64,000 bases of DNA, from assembly GCA_022836615.1 (NCBI GenBank), contig MU405259.1:62001-126000 (forward strand), written 5' to 3'. Below the pieces are notes generated by a model. That model made no database searches. It saw nothing but the letters and a program-made list of their open reading frames with translations, and was not told the origin of the DNA. Of the stretch, positions 47,732 through 59,354 are shown in pieces (position 1 is the stretch's first letter; each line of letters begins with the position of its first letter). Source of the DNA: Annulohypoxylon bovei var. microspora (taxonomy: Eukaryota > Ascomycota > Sordariomycetes > Xylariales > Hypoxylaceae). A program made the position numbers and the translations under genes.

Positions 47732-49060
47732 TTACAGACGTTCGATCTGTTCGATTCGGTCCATTATAGCAAGTACGTTAGCTTTAATTTCCCCAATTTC
47801 TCTAGGCACGATACTGTTGCTTGACCGAGACTTCTTGGGCCTAACAAGCGCTGATGACGAAAGAAAGAGAGTCCTGTCCACGCCGGCCTCCCGGGTACGT
47901 TTGCGGACATCTATTGCAGTTAGAACCACCTTGTCGGGACCGCGCTTCGTGGATAAACACGTACCAGGTCGGTGCGAGCATTTACTAGCACCACCGCCAT
48001 AATAGCACCCGGCACAGGCGCCGTTGAGGTAATCGGGCACGACGATACAATTCCGAAAAGGGCCGTAATGTGACTTGCAGGACGCACAGGCGCGGTCCGG
48101 AGGCAGAACGATGCCGACTATGGCCGCGTAGGCAGCTAAGGGTTTATACCACATATTAAAAACAAACCGCAGACGTAAGTATAGATAGGTGATAAATATA
48201 CGAAAAACCTACCTACGTAGTTAGATGCCTGCGACTTTAATTGCGACAGCTTCAGGTCTCGGTAACAGGCCTCCCGGTTGACAATGCGGTTATGGAGAGA
48301 GATGTTCCACTTGGCTTTGAGCTGTATCAGTCAACTATTAGCTTCCCCGAGACGACCGAGAGTCTACATAAGATACGATAAAATTCGATCGTACACATGG
48401 ATCCTGAACCATCAACGCGGCAGTCCTGTTCACGAGCCGCTTCTTGACCCTCGCTAGGACCCAGGCGGTATAATCGGTCATGTCGGTGTCTCTCGTGACC
48501 TCCGGGTAGTCATCGTCTTCGCCAGTAGAAGAGCCGTCGGCGGGCGGTGTAAACCGGCTGGGGAAATAATCTTTTCCTTTGGGATTTTGGTCGAGCGTCT
48601 TCACCCATTCCCAATCTAGACCTTTCTTGTTGTCGACGGGACTGAGATCCTTCGATCCCGTTACTACGACGTCGGCAGACTCGTCGTCTTCTTCGGAGAG
48701 CTCTTGCTCGGAAAGCTCTTGTTCGGAAGTCTCTTGCTCGGAAGTCTCTTGCTCGGGAGTCTCGATCTCGGGAGTCTCGATCTCGGGAGTCTCGATCTCG
48801 GGAGTCTCGATCTCGGGAGTCTCGATCTCGGGAGTCTCGATCTCGGGAGTCTCGATAGTCCGCTTTCGGGAGCGAGTGTTCTTTGCCGGGCTGGCCTGCT
48901 GCCGCTTGCTCGACCTTTTCGAATACGTCCTAAAGGCGGGCATGGTAGAGCCTTCGGATGGTATGCTATTAACAGCAAGAAAAGATCTATGAAAAGGTGG
49001 CGAGCTCGACATGTTTACAGACTGGGCTGTAATTAGGGATACAAGGTGGGACATTTGCAA
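47732..49060 (-). CDS. DUF3716-like cysteine-motif protein with pentapeptide repeats
   Basis: Three exons on the minus strand: 49060-48395, 48321-48213, 48135-47732; 392 residues from the first Met (Mets at 49012 and 48943 are alternatives). The N-terminal part is basic and disordered. It then has a tandem pentapeptide region (ETPEI repeated, grading into ETSEQ and ELSEQ), followed by a DYTAWVLARVKKRLVNRTAALM helix. The C-terminal exon has the cysteine pattern CASCKSHYGPFRNCIVV...ACAGCYYGG...KCS of the fungal DUF3716 family, possibly metal-binding. The function is unknown. The exon junctions keep frame (NYV|AAYAAIVGIV), which supports the model. It borders the HET/kinase group and is read toward PUF3. 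Confidence 0.75.
48691..48855 (-). repeat. 15-bp coding minisatellite (11 units, ETPEI pentapeptides)
   Basis: Eleven units of 15 bp run without gaps. The seven at 48751-48855 are almost identical (tctcgggagtctcga on the plus strand), while the four at 48691-48750 are diverged. On the coding strand they give ETPEI six times, ETPEQ, ETSEQ twice, ELSEQ and ELSEE. The unit is a multiple of three, so copy-number change keeps the frame. Confidence 0.95.
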
Positions 49061-49464
49061 CTAATAAGGCACGCGTTTGCGCCGTGGCGCGAGGGAACGG
49101 GAACAGCGACCAATCAAAGCTTCAATTCGCGTGTTAGACAATATGATACGTAACTAAACGGCAACCTGCATTTCTCCATACATCGGTTAGTTGGAGTTTA
49201 CGAAGGGATATCACTTTTGATCTGCCCGCCCGAGTATATCCCTACTTCTACATATCTATTGCTGTGATATAAGCCCAGCTTTTCCCCTAGGGAGGCTGGT
49301 GTCATTTTCCTGAGCCGGAAGCTTCCATATAGGGCTGTGAGCCTTCTCGGACTGCGAGGTAACACATCATAATACCAAATGAACCTAGATAGATGCTTCT
49401 ATTGATGATGATCGCGATAGAGAATACTATCTGAAACGAAACGCCTTGGCTTACCCTCATTTCC
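49061..49464. other. Spacer upstream of the DUF3716-like gene
   Basis: About 400 bp between the DUF3716-like gene start and the 3' end of the SesB-kinase-like gene. No gene or repeat is seen. Confidence 0.6.
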
Positions 49465-52213
49465 CTACACGTTGGCTCCTACTAATCGCTCAAGCACCTT
49501 CACAACCTTCTCTTTGAAGATAGAATGGGTTTCGAATGCATCACAACCCTTCGTTTTCTGGTCAAACTCCAAGCAGGTTTCTATCACGTCAGCAAAGGAC
49601 CGTCCAACCATATGGGATACATCTTTACGGGTCGTTTCTAGAATATAATTCTTTACGTCTCTAGAGCCAAGCCGTGGTTCTTTTCTTAGTTTTTCCAACT
49701 TGGCTGAGATCGATTTCCAGTAAACTATCTCAAAAAAGATCACACCCTGGAAAATGTTGTTAGCCATTGCTCATGCCACAGAGGTAACTGTATTTAACTC
49801 ACTAGTGAGTAGACGTCATGCGCTTTGGCGAATTTGGACAAGGGCTTTCCCCATCTCTCTGGGTGATGATAGGCGTTGTTTTCCAGGGAATAATCTGTTC
49901 TCAAGTCTGAATCTGCCTCCTCGGGACGGGACCAGCCAAACCCAAGAAGGTACGGATTGGCGAGATCCATGTTCAGGTCATTGCTAGAACTAGACCGACT
50001 CGTGCTTCTTTCAGCATTATCCTGTTTCTTTGTCAAGAACATCAAGTTCTTGCTCTTCAACTCTTCATGTACCCACCCAACCCGATGTAAGCCTTCAACG
50101 GCAATGGCTAGAGCATAGGCAAGTCCAAACCGTAGGCCAAGACAAGCTCTCGTTGCTCTTTTATACAGATCGTATAGCGAAACAGGGCTCTCGTCAATGT
50201 CGTATGCATGTCCAATGGAGAAAACGACCTCGATCTGCTTTTTATATCTGTCTTGGATATATCCAATACAGGGTAAAACGTGTTTGCTGGTTCGGTTGGG
50301 ATGGGAAAGTCGGTCTATCATTTGCTTAGTCTTCAGCATGAAATCTGGTGATATCTCGGTCGATCCACTGGTGTGTGTGTATGGGAAGCTTTCAACGAGC
50401 ACGGGATGCTTCTGAAGATACCGACCACAACGGAATTGTTGAGGGGAATACCCATCCGATTGGCCTGTGGTATAATTGATGCTCGCTCTATGAAGTTCAC
50501 CACTGTCTGAAGGAGTTAGAATTTCCATGACATGTTGTTTGAGATCAAGGGCCGGTGTCACGTCGATTATTGCAGTGACATTATCATCCATAGCATCGTC
50601 AATGTCGATATCCGGACTAAGTAGAATACCATTCCTGGCACCCTCACAAACTTCGTCAACTTTGGACCTTATTTGGCTAATGGTCTGCTCTGCAATTTCT
50701 GAGGCAATACCGATATCTCCTAACGGCCTCTCCGCAATGCTTGAAGTGGTTTCCAATACAACCGTGAGGCCGTGAACCCCCTGCGATATATCATCCTTGG
50801 CTTTTGTGGATATCTTTGCGAGGATGGAGTGTGGACTGGGTTTTATGAAATCTCTCGTCTTCTCTAGCATCCTCGCTTTGAAGACAAGAGCATCAATGTC
50901 TTCATCTTGCTCGGTTTTAATAGGACTAGATTTGAGCCATCTGGCGATCTGTAGTCCAATGGGGTCGTTGTTCAGAGATACTGTTCGGTAACTTGTTAGT
51001 TGATGGTTCCTTTTTGGATATGTTATTACCATATCGATACAAGAATCTCAACTTACCTAGTTCACGGGATTGCTTTTGTGCTTTATTAGCAAAGTCTCCC
51101 AACGTAGAAGAAACCGTCTTGAAGGATTCATTTTGGGGGCTCGCATATTTGTTCAACATGCTGTGCCGAACAGGGAGTCCAAGGTTCTCAGAGCCTGGAA
51201 GGGAAGCCGAGTGCTGTTGAACGAGCTGGTTTTGTTAGTGTATTATACTGACATAGAAGAGGCGTGCCTACAATTCCTGCAGTTTGGCCCTTTAGCTGGT
51301 CTTTGAAGCTAGATGGCAGCTGCGTGATGATCTTCGAGAAGTCCGTCCGGTGAGTTTCATAGAAACACATAGTCTCTATCTTGGAGTGAAATTGCTTAAC
51401 CATTTCGCAGAAGCCCTGGAAAAGTTCTTCAAGCTGATCGTCTTCATTATGGTTACTTTGAAGATACTTCAGCAACATGCCTGAGGTTTCAGCGGCCATG
51501 GATATGGCAACAGTTAGCCGCAAGTCTGTGGCGGTATAAAAGGACTCATGGCTTCCTCGAAAAGGTGTCCCTAAAAACACGATGCCGGACGTCGATTTCA
51601 AAATACCAAGGTACTTGCTATGGATATGGGATGCTAAGTGTAATGCCTTAGACTTATTAGTATGTCCGGAAACGAGGGGTATATAAGGGGCTTCACCTTA
51701 GCGAGCAAAAGGCCTCCGAAGCATGAGGCAACGAAGATGATCGGTCGACGCTTCTTATACTGCATTTATGTGAGTTCATCGTCCTCGTCACCTGAAGAAT
51801 ATGAAGATCTAACTACCTTGTTCCTCATGTAATGCAACTTATTCAAGAGAACCTTAGCATGACCGGTTAAAGATTGGTCCTCGGCATCTTTATCAAAATT
51901 TGCATTCCAGTCGTATGTGAATATGCGAGCATTTCCTACAACTGAAGGCAACATTTTCTCATCTTGTAGCCAATTCACTTCATCTGATGTTGGATCACCA
52001 TCTTTCAGCCATGCTACCCACGTCTTGGGCGAGTGTGTATCCAGGCCGTGTATGGCGATAATGCTATGGTATAACAATTAATTATGTAGGTCTATAAACG
52101 AGTAAGGTAGGGTTCACTGACTCCACGTCTTTTTTGTTCGATTCATTTTCATCGATCGGGTCCGGATAGACTTGAAGGAGCCCTAGTCTCCTTGAGGTTG
52201 CATTTCCAGACAT
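49465..52213 (-). CDS. SesB-like alpha/beta-hydrolase fused to a degenerate protein-kinase domain
   Basis: Seven exons on the minus strand: 52213-52122, 52063-51817, 51759-51697, 51646-51272, 51225-51057, 50980-49803, 49746-49465; 801 residues. The N-terminus (LGLLQVYPDP, IIAIHGLDTHSPKTW, PIIFVASCFGGLLLAK, GIVFLGTPFRGS) is the lipase-like SesB domain often found ahead of fungal NLR proteins. The nucleophile elbow normally written GHSxGG reads ASCFGG, with Cys126 in place of Ser. The C-terminal part (about 500-795) is kinase-like (GLAYALAIAVEGLHRVGW, HHPERWG, HDVYSLGVIFFEI). The HRD motif is replaced by VHEELKSKN and DFG by GFG, so it is probably a pseudokinase. Such proteins are linked to fungal incompatibility and immune-like cell death (family knowledge). 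The role here is inferred from architecture and from the HET and kinase-ankyrin neighbours. Confidence 0.85.
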
Positions 52214-53839
52214 TCTCTTAGGGATTCTTCGTCTTTTTGCGCCCGTCGAGTGTCTACAACTACCTAGGGTTGCGCTGTTACGGTAGACTTCACGCCCAGG
52301 ATAATAAGGCAGCTTAAACTGTTTAAAAAAACAAAGTGATGAGCTCAGGTATGAAAAGTTGGGGAGGATGGATTCAATGAAAAGACAAACTTTTATATTT
52401 GATGCCAGGCTATGTGACCCCTTTTGTCATCAGCATGTGTACGTAGTGGTCTTTCAAAAACTGGATAGATGTTAAACGTGTCCTAGGAACACAGGCAAGA
52501 TTTCAGCACCTAGCAATGTTGATGCCCAATGTAAGCTCTGGTTAATGTACAATACATCCGATGAATCCTAAAGACGTAATGAAACGCTTACTCCTAGCCA
52601 GCTATGCATGACCAAAAGCAGGCTCTGGATGTTGTAATCGGCTAACCGAGATGCCCTGCCACAATACAATGCATTCAACAAATCACACAAAGGATTAGGC
52701 CAATCAAGGTACTCAGGTAGTCAACAAAATATTTACATATCTCGCTAACGCAAAAGTCTTTTTTTCATTCTTTTTTTCAGCATGCATAGGTATGTGCTTG
52801 CTTTACTTCTCCTTTCAGACCCCTCGGAATGCAGCTTTAGGTAGGTACCTAACCTAGGAGACCAGGCTTAGCACATGAGTAGTGCTCCGATCTGGGTTAA
52901 TGTATAAGGTGTGATGTATTTAAAAGAGTGCCCATAGATGTAAGCCAGTTGGGCGTGGGGTCTCAGAGCCTTCTCAGAAATACGCCCATAGCCTAGATCA
53001 TCAGCGACCTTGTGAGCTATGGCTTTCCCTAATAAGGGGTTCCCCCCACGTTGAATAACCAATCAATTTGTTGAAGATAGACGCAAGTTATGATATATGT
53101 TACAGATACAGGGCGTATTCATCCAGCCACTGACATCCAGCCACCTAATATTCCAACACAGTCAATCAATCAAGATACATAATTAGTACTGGCTACTTGA
53201 AAGTTCATTTTGTATCTTCAATGGGTAGTGTTCTTTAATTAACAAAACGGATAGGACTAGCAAAATACCTTCAAATAAGAGGTGTTTTATATAATATTTA
53301 TCCCCTTAACTGGGAAATAACTTCAAACAGAGATTATCAAGTAGAATACAGCTCACTTAACCTAAAGTATAAAGGTACTCTCCGCAACATTGAAAGCAGA
53401 ATCAGTCTCTAAGCACGTTAATGGGCTGTTACCTACCTGTGCTTAGGTATATTCTACATACCTACTTAGGTAGGTACCCCTAATAACCCCTGTCCGAAGT
53501 TATTTGCCAGTTATTTTCCAGTTAAGGAGATATGCCTTACTGACATAGGAACCTCGGAAAGTCTTGCTTGCAAGTTTATAGATAACTATTTCTTTATAGA
53601 GATACTTAGGCAGGTAGTCATGTAGCTATTAGATGCACACAGCCATAAAGGAGGGCTCCGTGATCTAAATAATGAGAGAACTGGACTTAAAGATTTTTAC
53701 ATGTTCGATTTCGACGCTCGGAATAATCTAGGTTAACCTATATAATAACATATTGAATATACAAATATTTGTAAACGACGAGCCATAGTGCTACACGCAC
53801 CTTGCATGGTTTTCGGTCACTTTTTCGACCTATTTTCAA
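52214..53839. promoter_or_regulatory. Divergent 1.6-kb upstream region of the SesB-kinase and HET genes
   Basis: The two genes are read away from each other. The spacer is AT-rich and includes the strong TAGGTAGGTACCTAACCTAGG element at 52838-52858 and a second cluster at about 53437-53477. There is no supportable open frame. Confidence 0.5.
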
Positions 53840-55747
53840 ATGGCAGACTTCCTGACTTACAATCATCTTCCCCTCGGCCATATTCGTCTGCTGAACGTCA
53901 ATAGTGACAAACCAGGCGTTTTCTCGGGACATCTCAAGACGGTGCCCTTGGATGATGCCCCTTCTTACTTTGCGCTTAGCTATCGATGGGAGAAAGATAA
54001 ACAAGATGTCCCGATTCATATTGATGGTATGCCTTTATTAATCGGCCCTAGCCTTGCTGACGCCCTTCGGCGGCTGGCAGAATTGGGTGCGCAGGAAACT
54101 GGACTGAACCAGGACATTCATGTCAAATGGGCATGGATTGATAGAATATGTATAAACCAAGACGACATACAGGAACGCTCTCGTCAAGTTCATTACATGG
54201 GATCTATCTACGCACGTGCCGTTAGGACACTAATCTGGCTCGAGCCTGATTTCGAGACCTTGTTAGCATGGCAATTGATTAGCCAGATATATGATATATT
54301 TAGAAAGGAGAATTCTTACGCTAAATGTATCACTGACATCCCTTTTCGTATGTACTCAGATGAGCACCACGCAGCTCTTGGCCTGCCTGGATGGCACGAC
54401 TCTTCGTGGCAGTCTCTAAGGAGACTGTTTCGACAATCATGGTTTACAAGAGTATGGATTATCCAAGAAGTGGTCCTTTCTCGAGAAGACCCCGTGATAT
54501 TTTGTGGCCTGTTCAGATATCCGTGGGACCGTCTTGCGTGGGCTGCTTCGTGGATGCGTCGGAACGGCTATCTGAGACTACCGCAGATTCCAAATGAAAT
54601 ACAAAACGTTGATACAATCGCTAATATCCGACGATGCCCTGACCTCTGGCGCCTGGATGCGTTGCTGGTGACAACCTCTGTGAAGTGCCATGCTACTGAT
54701 CCGAGAGACAAAGTGTATGCATTGCTGGGCTTGGCGATGGAATCTAAAGCCCCTAATGGAATACCCCACGACCTAATGCCTGACTACAGACTTGAAGTGT
54801 GGCAGGTATACACAAACGTCGCAAAGTTTCTGCTGCAAGAATATAAAACATTGTCTTCCTTGACTCGAACTACTGGAGTTATAGGCGATAAGTCTCGGGC
54901 CCAAAGGCAACAGGAGTTTGAACAGCTACCTTCATGGGTGCCGAATTGGTGCGATTTTACCGTAGTTGAAAGAGTCGTTATGAAGAGTCTTTCTTGGGTC
55001 CCTTTCTCGGGCAGAACAGAGATTCAGGCATTAGGATTTCCAAGATTATATAATGCTTCGGCCGGACTCTGCGCAAAGTTTGCAGATTCAGTAGATCCGA
55101 CAATGCTTAGGCTGCTTGGCCTTCAAGCTGATGTCGTTGTCAACGCTATCCCACCTAGTTCAGAGCTACAGTCAAACGGACTACACCTATGCGAAGAATG
55201 CGAACAGGGTCCACAAATGCTATCAATCTTGAACGCGGCGATATCGACACTTTCTGGAGAAATGGCCACAGAGTGGATAGGGTCTTACATAAAAGCAACA
55301 ACTACAGAACAATATGATCTGGGCGGAACCACTGAGGAGCAGATGCTTAAGGATGGCTCGGCGTACCTACTTAGAGTATTTTCACGTTATGCCGCGCAGG
55401 ATATCAGTCCAATTCCTCCAAATGACTTTCAAGAACTGATACGCACATTAAGATTAATGTCAGTTGGGGGAAATCCGAGACTTTACGCAGCATTGGCTCA
55501 AAACTTTTGTTTTAATAGGTCATTTTTCATCACTACGAGTGGTAAGATGGGCATTGGTCCATCAAGCACACTAGTAGGGGATCGTGTTGCCGTGATTTTA
55601 GGGGGAGGTGTGCCCTATATTTTGCGAGCCGAAGGCAGCAGTTACGTATTTGTGGGAGAGTCATTCGTTCATGGGCTCATGGATGGAGAGGCAATTCGAG
55701 CATGGAGGAAAGGAGAACTCTTTGAGGAGACTATTGAGTTGCATTGA
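53840..55747 (+). CDS. Heterokaryon incompatibility (HET) domain protein
   Basis: A single exon of 635 residues starting MADFLTYNHLPLGHIRLL. The HET domain spans about 40-200 and shows its three hallmark blocks: YFALSYRWEKDKQD (45-58), KWAWIDRICINQDDIQERSRQV (97-117) followed by MGSIYARAVRTLIWLEP, and the later SWQSLRRLFRQSWFTRVWIIQEV. The central DPRDKVYALLGLA block and the C-terminal GDRVAVILGG...YVFVGESFVHGLMDGEA segment are typical of full-length fungal HET proteins. In the family these genes trigger programmed cell death after fusion of genetically different hyphae, and the HET domain is related to TIR. No partner domain (NACHT, WD40) is fused. The 3' end repeats TTGCATTGAG just after the stop. 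It converges on the kinase-ankyrin gene with 198 bp between the stops. Confidence 0.95.
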   Translation: MADFLTYNHLPLGHIRLLNVNSDKPGVFSGHLKTVPLDDAPSYFALSYRWEKDKQDVPIHIDGMPLLIGPSLADALRRLAELGAQETGLNQDIHVKWAWIDRICINQDDIQERSRQVHYMGSIYARAVRTLIWLEPDFETLLAWQLISQIYDIFRKENSYAKCITDIPFRMYSDEHHAALGLPGWHDSSWQSLRRLFRQSWFTRVWIIQEVVLSREDPVIFCGLFRYPWDRLAWAASWMRRNGYLRLPQIPNEIQNVDTIANIRRCPDLWRLDALLVTTSVKCHATDPRDKVYALLGLAMESKAPNGIPHDLMPDYRLEVWQVYTNVAKFLLQEYKTLSSLTRTTGVIGDKSRAQRQQEFEQLPSWVPNWCDFTVVERVVMKSLSWVPFSGRTEIQALGFPRLYNASAGLCAKFADSVDPTMLRLLGLQADVVVNAIPPSSELQSNGLHLCEECEQGPQMLSILNAAISTLSGEMATEWIGSYIKATTTEQYDLGGTTEEQMLKDGSAYLLRVFSRYAAQDISPIPPNDFQELIRTLRLMSVGGNPRLYAALAQNFCFNRSFFITTSGKMGIGPSSTLVGDRVAVILGGGVPYILRAEGSSYVFVGESFVHGLMDGEAIRAWRKGELFEETIELH

Positions 55748-55945
55748 GTTGCATTGAGGATGTGTGTCTAGACCACGGCTGCCCAAGTACCTTTCTAGGC
55801 AACTTTTTTGCCATGTCGTTGGCTTTCTTTGTCTAGGTATTGATACCCATAGAAGTTGATTTTGATTTTCTGATAGTACCTCTAAGTTACCTAGGTGAAT
55901 AGTATTCTAGGTACTTATTAAACCCTGTCTGCAGACAATTGTCAG

Positions 55946-58900
55946 TCAAGATAACAAATCCTTGATTATTTCAAGCGCTGCTTTGAAGTCTGCGAGAGCT
56001 TGTTCCCCCCTTTCTAAAACTCGTGGGTGGTGAGGTGCGAATATCTCATCACCACGTATTCCATTTTCCAACAAATATGTAACGAGGTCCAAGGGGGTTC
56101 GTCCCACAGTATCACGAGGAGCACGGTTCGCACCATACTCTAAGAGAGATTCGACAGCCTCAACATCTCCTTCGTATGCTGCTTTGTGGAGTGCGGTTCG
56201 CCCAGATTTGTCAGCCGTGTTGAGCAATGTCTTCTTTCGGAGATTCGGGTGTTTATCTAGCAAGTACTTCAAAATCGAATTTCTCGAGGTAGTGTTTGCG
56301 CAAGCAGCTTCGAGAATAGTCTGATACATAGGGGAGTTGAAGAAGGAGAAATCAGGGTTAGCCCCTTCATCGAGCAGGTAGTCTGCCATCGCCTTGTGTT
56401 TCCTCCCTGCAGCAACCATCAAGGCACAATAGGCTCGATTGTCCCTATAAGTCGCTGTGTTTATGTCTACATTACGAAATAGCAAAACTTGCATGGCCTC
56501 GACAGAGTTAAAAATGGCTGCATAGTAAATTGCATGTACGCCGTTCGAGCTTCTGGTGTTGATATCGCAATGTTTATTTTGGCAAATGATATCGACGGCC
56601 TCACCGCCACCAGCAACACCCGCAGCGTAGTGAAGTGCACAGTATCCGAATTTGTCAAGATCATTTATATGAGATCCAACCAAGGGCGCGACTCGGCGAA
56701 GAATTGCAATATTGTGCCTCCTTGCTACACTAGAGCGTGCTGTAATTAGGGCAGCATTGAGCTTACCATCGACACCGAGATGCGTTGTGCGAGATCCAGC
56801 TACGAGCAGCTCATCAATGATATATTCTTCGACATCCGGACTCTGCAATGCGATCGATAAAGGAGTCTCTCCTTCAGAAGTTTCCTGGTCGATATCAACC
56901 TTACTCTTGCCGGTAAGGATATTGATGGTTTCTCGGAGGGCTGCCCGGTAATTCGTGCCGTGGATGACATGTCTAGCAAAAGGCACGCTAGTTAAACCTA
57001 TACAGTGAATTGAGCAACGGAAGAGGGTATCCAAAGTACGAGACACCTCAGCACCAGAGTCGAGGAGAATTTTTACTATCTCGGGTAGGTGCAGTTCCAC
57101 CGCAACATCTAAGGGGCTCATTTCAGGGCTTTGTCCGTCCGCAGTTGTCCTTGTTGAAACTGCCCAATAAGTATTCATGTTTGCTCCGAGTCTGATTAGA
57201 ATCCGCACTAAGCTGCTATTTCGTGCCTGTACTGCCCAGTGAAGTGGAGACCCGCCCAGTGTGAGACAGTGTTCTGGTAACAATGAGTCCTGTAATGTCG
57301 ACGGGGGACATATATCTAGACAGCCGCGGCATGGGCCATGATCTTTTTCCGATTTCCCAATAAGTGCAGAACTTAGTTCCTCGGCTTCTCTGTCATTGAA
57401 CATAATAAGCCAGTGGACTGGAGTTGGTTGTGACGGGTCCAGGACGAATGAACTGCACTGTTGGCATAGTTCTATCGCCTTCTTCGCGTCTCCGGTTCGA
57501 CATGCTAAAGAGAGAGACTTGGAGATGTCGTCGCCAGAAATTTCAGGGGTATAATAGGTTCGGGAAGTCCATTTTTGTTGATACATGATGATTCTCGTCT
57601 TGAAATAACTTTCCTCGTCCTCATGCTTCGATAGGTTCTCATCCATGATTGTATAAAGAGGACCATTGACCAGCGGATTAGTAGATTGGTCTTCGATAGA
57701 GGAAGCAATACGGTAGTATAGAGCTTTGGCAACGTCGTTACCCTCCGCACTCATACCCATATATCGAATCACCGAGGCGTTGTCGGGTTTAACACCAAAT
57801 CCAACTTTGTAACTGAGTGCAACACGCAAGCAATCACTGTAATATTTGGACGTCCGCGGTCTGGATGAATTTGTACTAATTGACTTAGCCAGATCCTTGA
57901 AGACTTGACATTGGATATCCCAACGTGTCTTCAACATCATCAAAGACTAAGAAGATGTTAGACTTAGGAGATGGATATGTTCGTTGTAACTTACCCCAAA
58001 TATACCTGCAGCCTCTATATGCTCTTGAAGCTTTTGCAGGTTCTTAGGTGGTGCGTGATACAAAATTAGTCCAGTATCGGGTTCCACACGTCTGTTGGTT
58101 GACGTATGTCTCCGTGATGTTGGATCTAAATCCCAAGAACGAACCTGTCTGTTAGTCGTTGAACTTAGTGCCTCAGATGAAAGGGGAAGGTGTTTGACGC
58201 CAGGGTACCCTGATACTGATCGAATTTTGCTTGAACATTTGTTACTATGGAATGCCGTTGGAGCTGCTGGTATTTATGTGATATACTTACGATGCACCCT
58301 GAGATAATGCCTCAATGGCCTGAGAGACGTTACATCGTTGATCAGGGTTATCTCTGAGTGTGAGATCCAGAGTATGCAAGACAGAGCTCTGGACATCAAC
58401 CAGAGTTTCGAGCAGCTTCTCACAAGATTTCTTTGCACGATGTAAAATGCCATCTCGTTCCGAAAGTGCTACCGAGCTTAGAAAGTCTAGCTTCGCCTGT
58501 TCGGGTGCAAGCCATGTTTGCTCAATGTAGCGCTGTCCTTTACGCATAATTTCCCAGAGCGTGAGGCCAAATGACCACATATCTGCAAGGTAGAAATACC
58601 TTACGTCTTGGTCGTACTTTTCGTTATCCCCATCCTTATAAATTCCCCTCTGTTCCGGTGCATTGTATAGGCGAGTACCGCCATAGGCGAGCTCGGAATT
58701 TCCATCTTCGAATAGCGATCCTCCGAAGTCTGCTAGTTTTGCTAGCTGTGGGCGATCGCCGTAAGTCGCGTCAAAGACAAGAATATTATCGGGCTTGAGA
58801 TCACCATGGATAATCTTATTATCGTGAAGAGCTTGCAGTCCCCTAGCTACATCGAGAGCAAGTTCGCGGCGTTCGTGTAATGTGACTATAACACCAGGGC

Positions 58901-59354
58901 GCGTAAGATAGTCAACAAGTGTGCCATGATCAGAATACTCAACCACGATAAAGGGGCGCCTATCAGGTTCGGCTTCATTCCAACCGTATCCAACGAGAGG
59001 TAGAATATTAGGGCTGCCACGTAACGCAGGCAAGGTCAGAGTCCGAAGTTCACGAGTGACGCTGTCATTTCTCCGCCGTTGCATATCGGTATCCGAGGTT
59101 TGAACTACATGCTTCACGGCAACGTAATGTGGAGAACTGTTATCGAATCGTGACCTAAAGATCTCCCGGTTGACTTCGAAGCTGGTCCCTCGTCCAAGAA
59201 ATTTGTCGAATGAGATATCAGTGTTCAAAATCATGGGAACTTGAACCCCAGCAACAGAAATAATCGAGGAAAAAGTAGCTTCAAGCTTCGTAATATTACT
59301 GGCAGTTGCTGCGACAGGGTCTGGAGGGGAGCTGAAACCAAACAAAGAAGACAT
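55946..59354 (-). CDS. Protein kinase fused to ankyrin repeats
   Basis: Three exons on the minus strand: 59354-58291, 58148-57995, 57946-55946; 1072 residues. The two introns join two long frames in phase (GAS|QVRSWDLDPTSRR and AAGIFG|SLMMLKTRW), so this is one gene. The kinase domain (about 48-350) has glycine loop GRGTSFEV, Lys81 in VAVKH, HGDLKPDN with Asp185, DFG at 209-211 and NAPEQRG. The catalytic Asp, Lys and Mg site are kept, so it is probably active, although Arg of HRD is Gly. A helical linker (WDIQCQVFKDL, SYKVGFGVKPDNASVIRYM) precedes ankyrin repeats from about 635 to 1045 (GSPLHWAVQARN, MSPLDVAVELHLPEIV, CALHYAAG, GRTALHKAAYEGDVEAVESLLEYGA). Similar kinase-ankyrin proteins occur in fungal NLR-like repertoires. 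Ligand and target are unknown. Confidence 0.9.
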
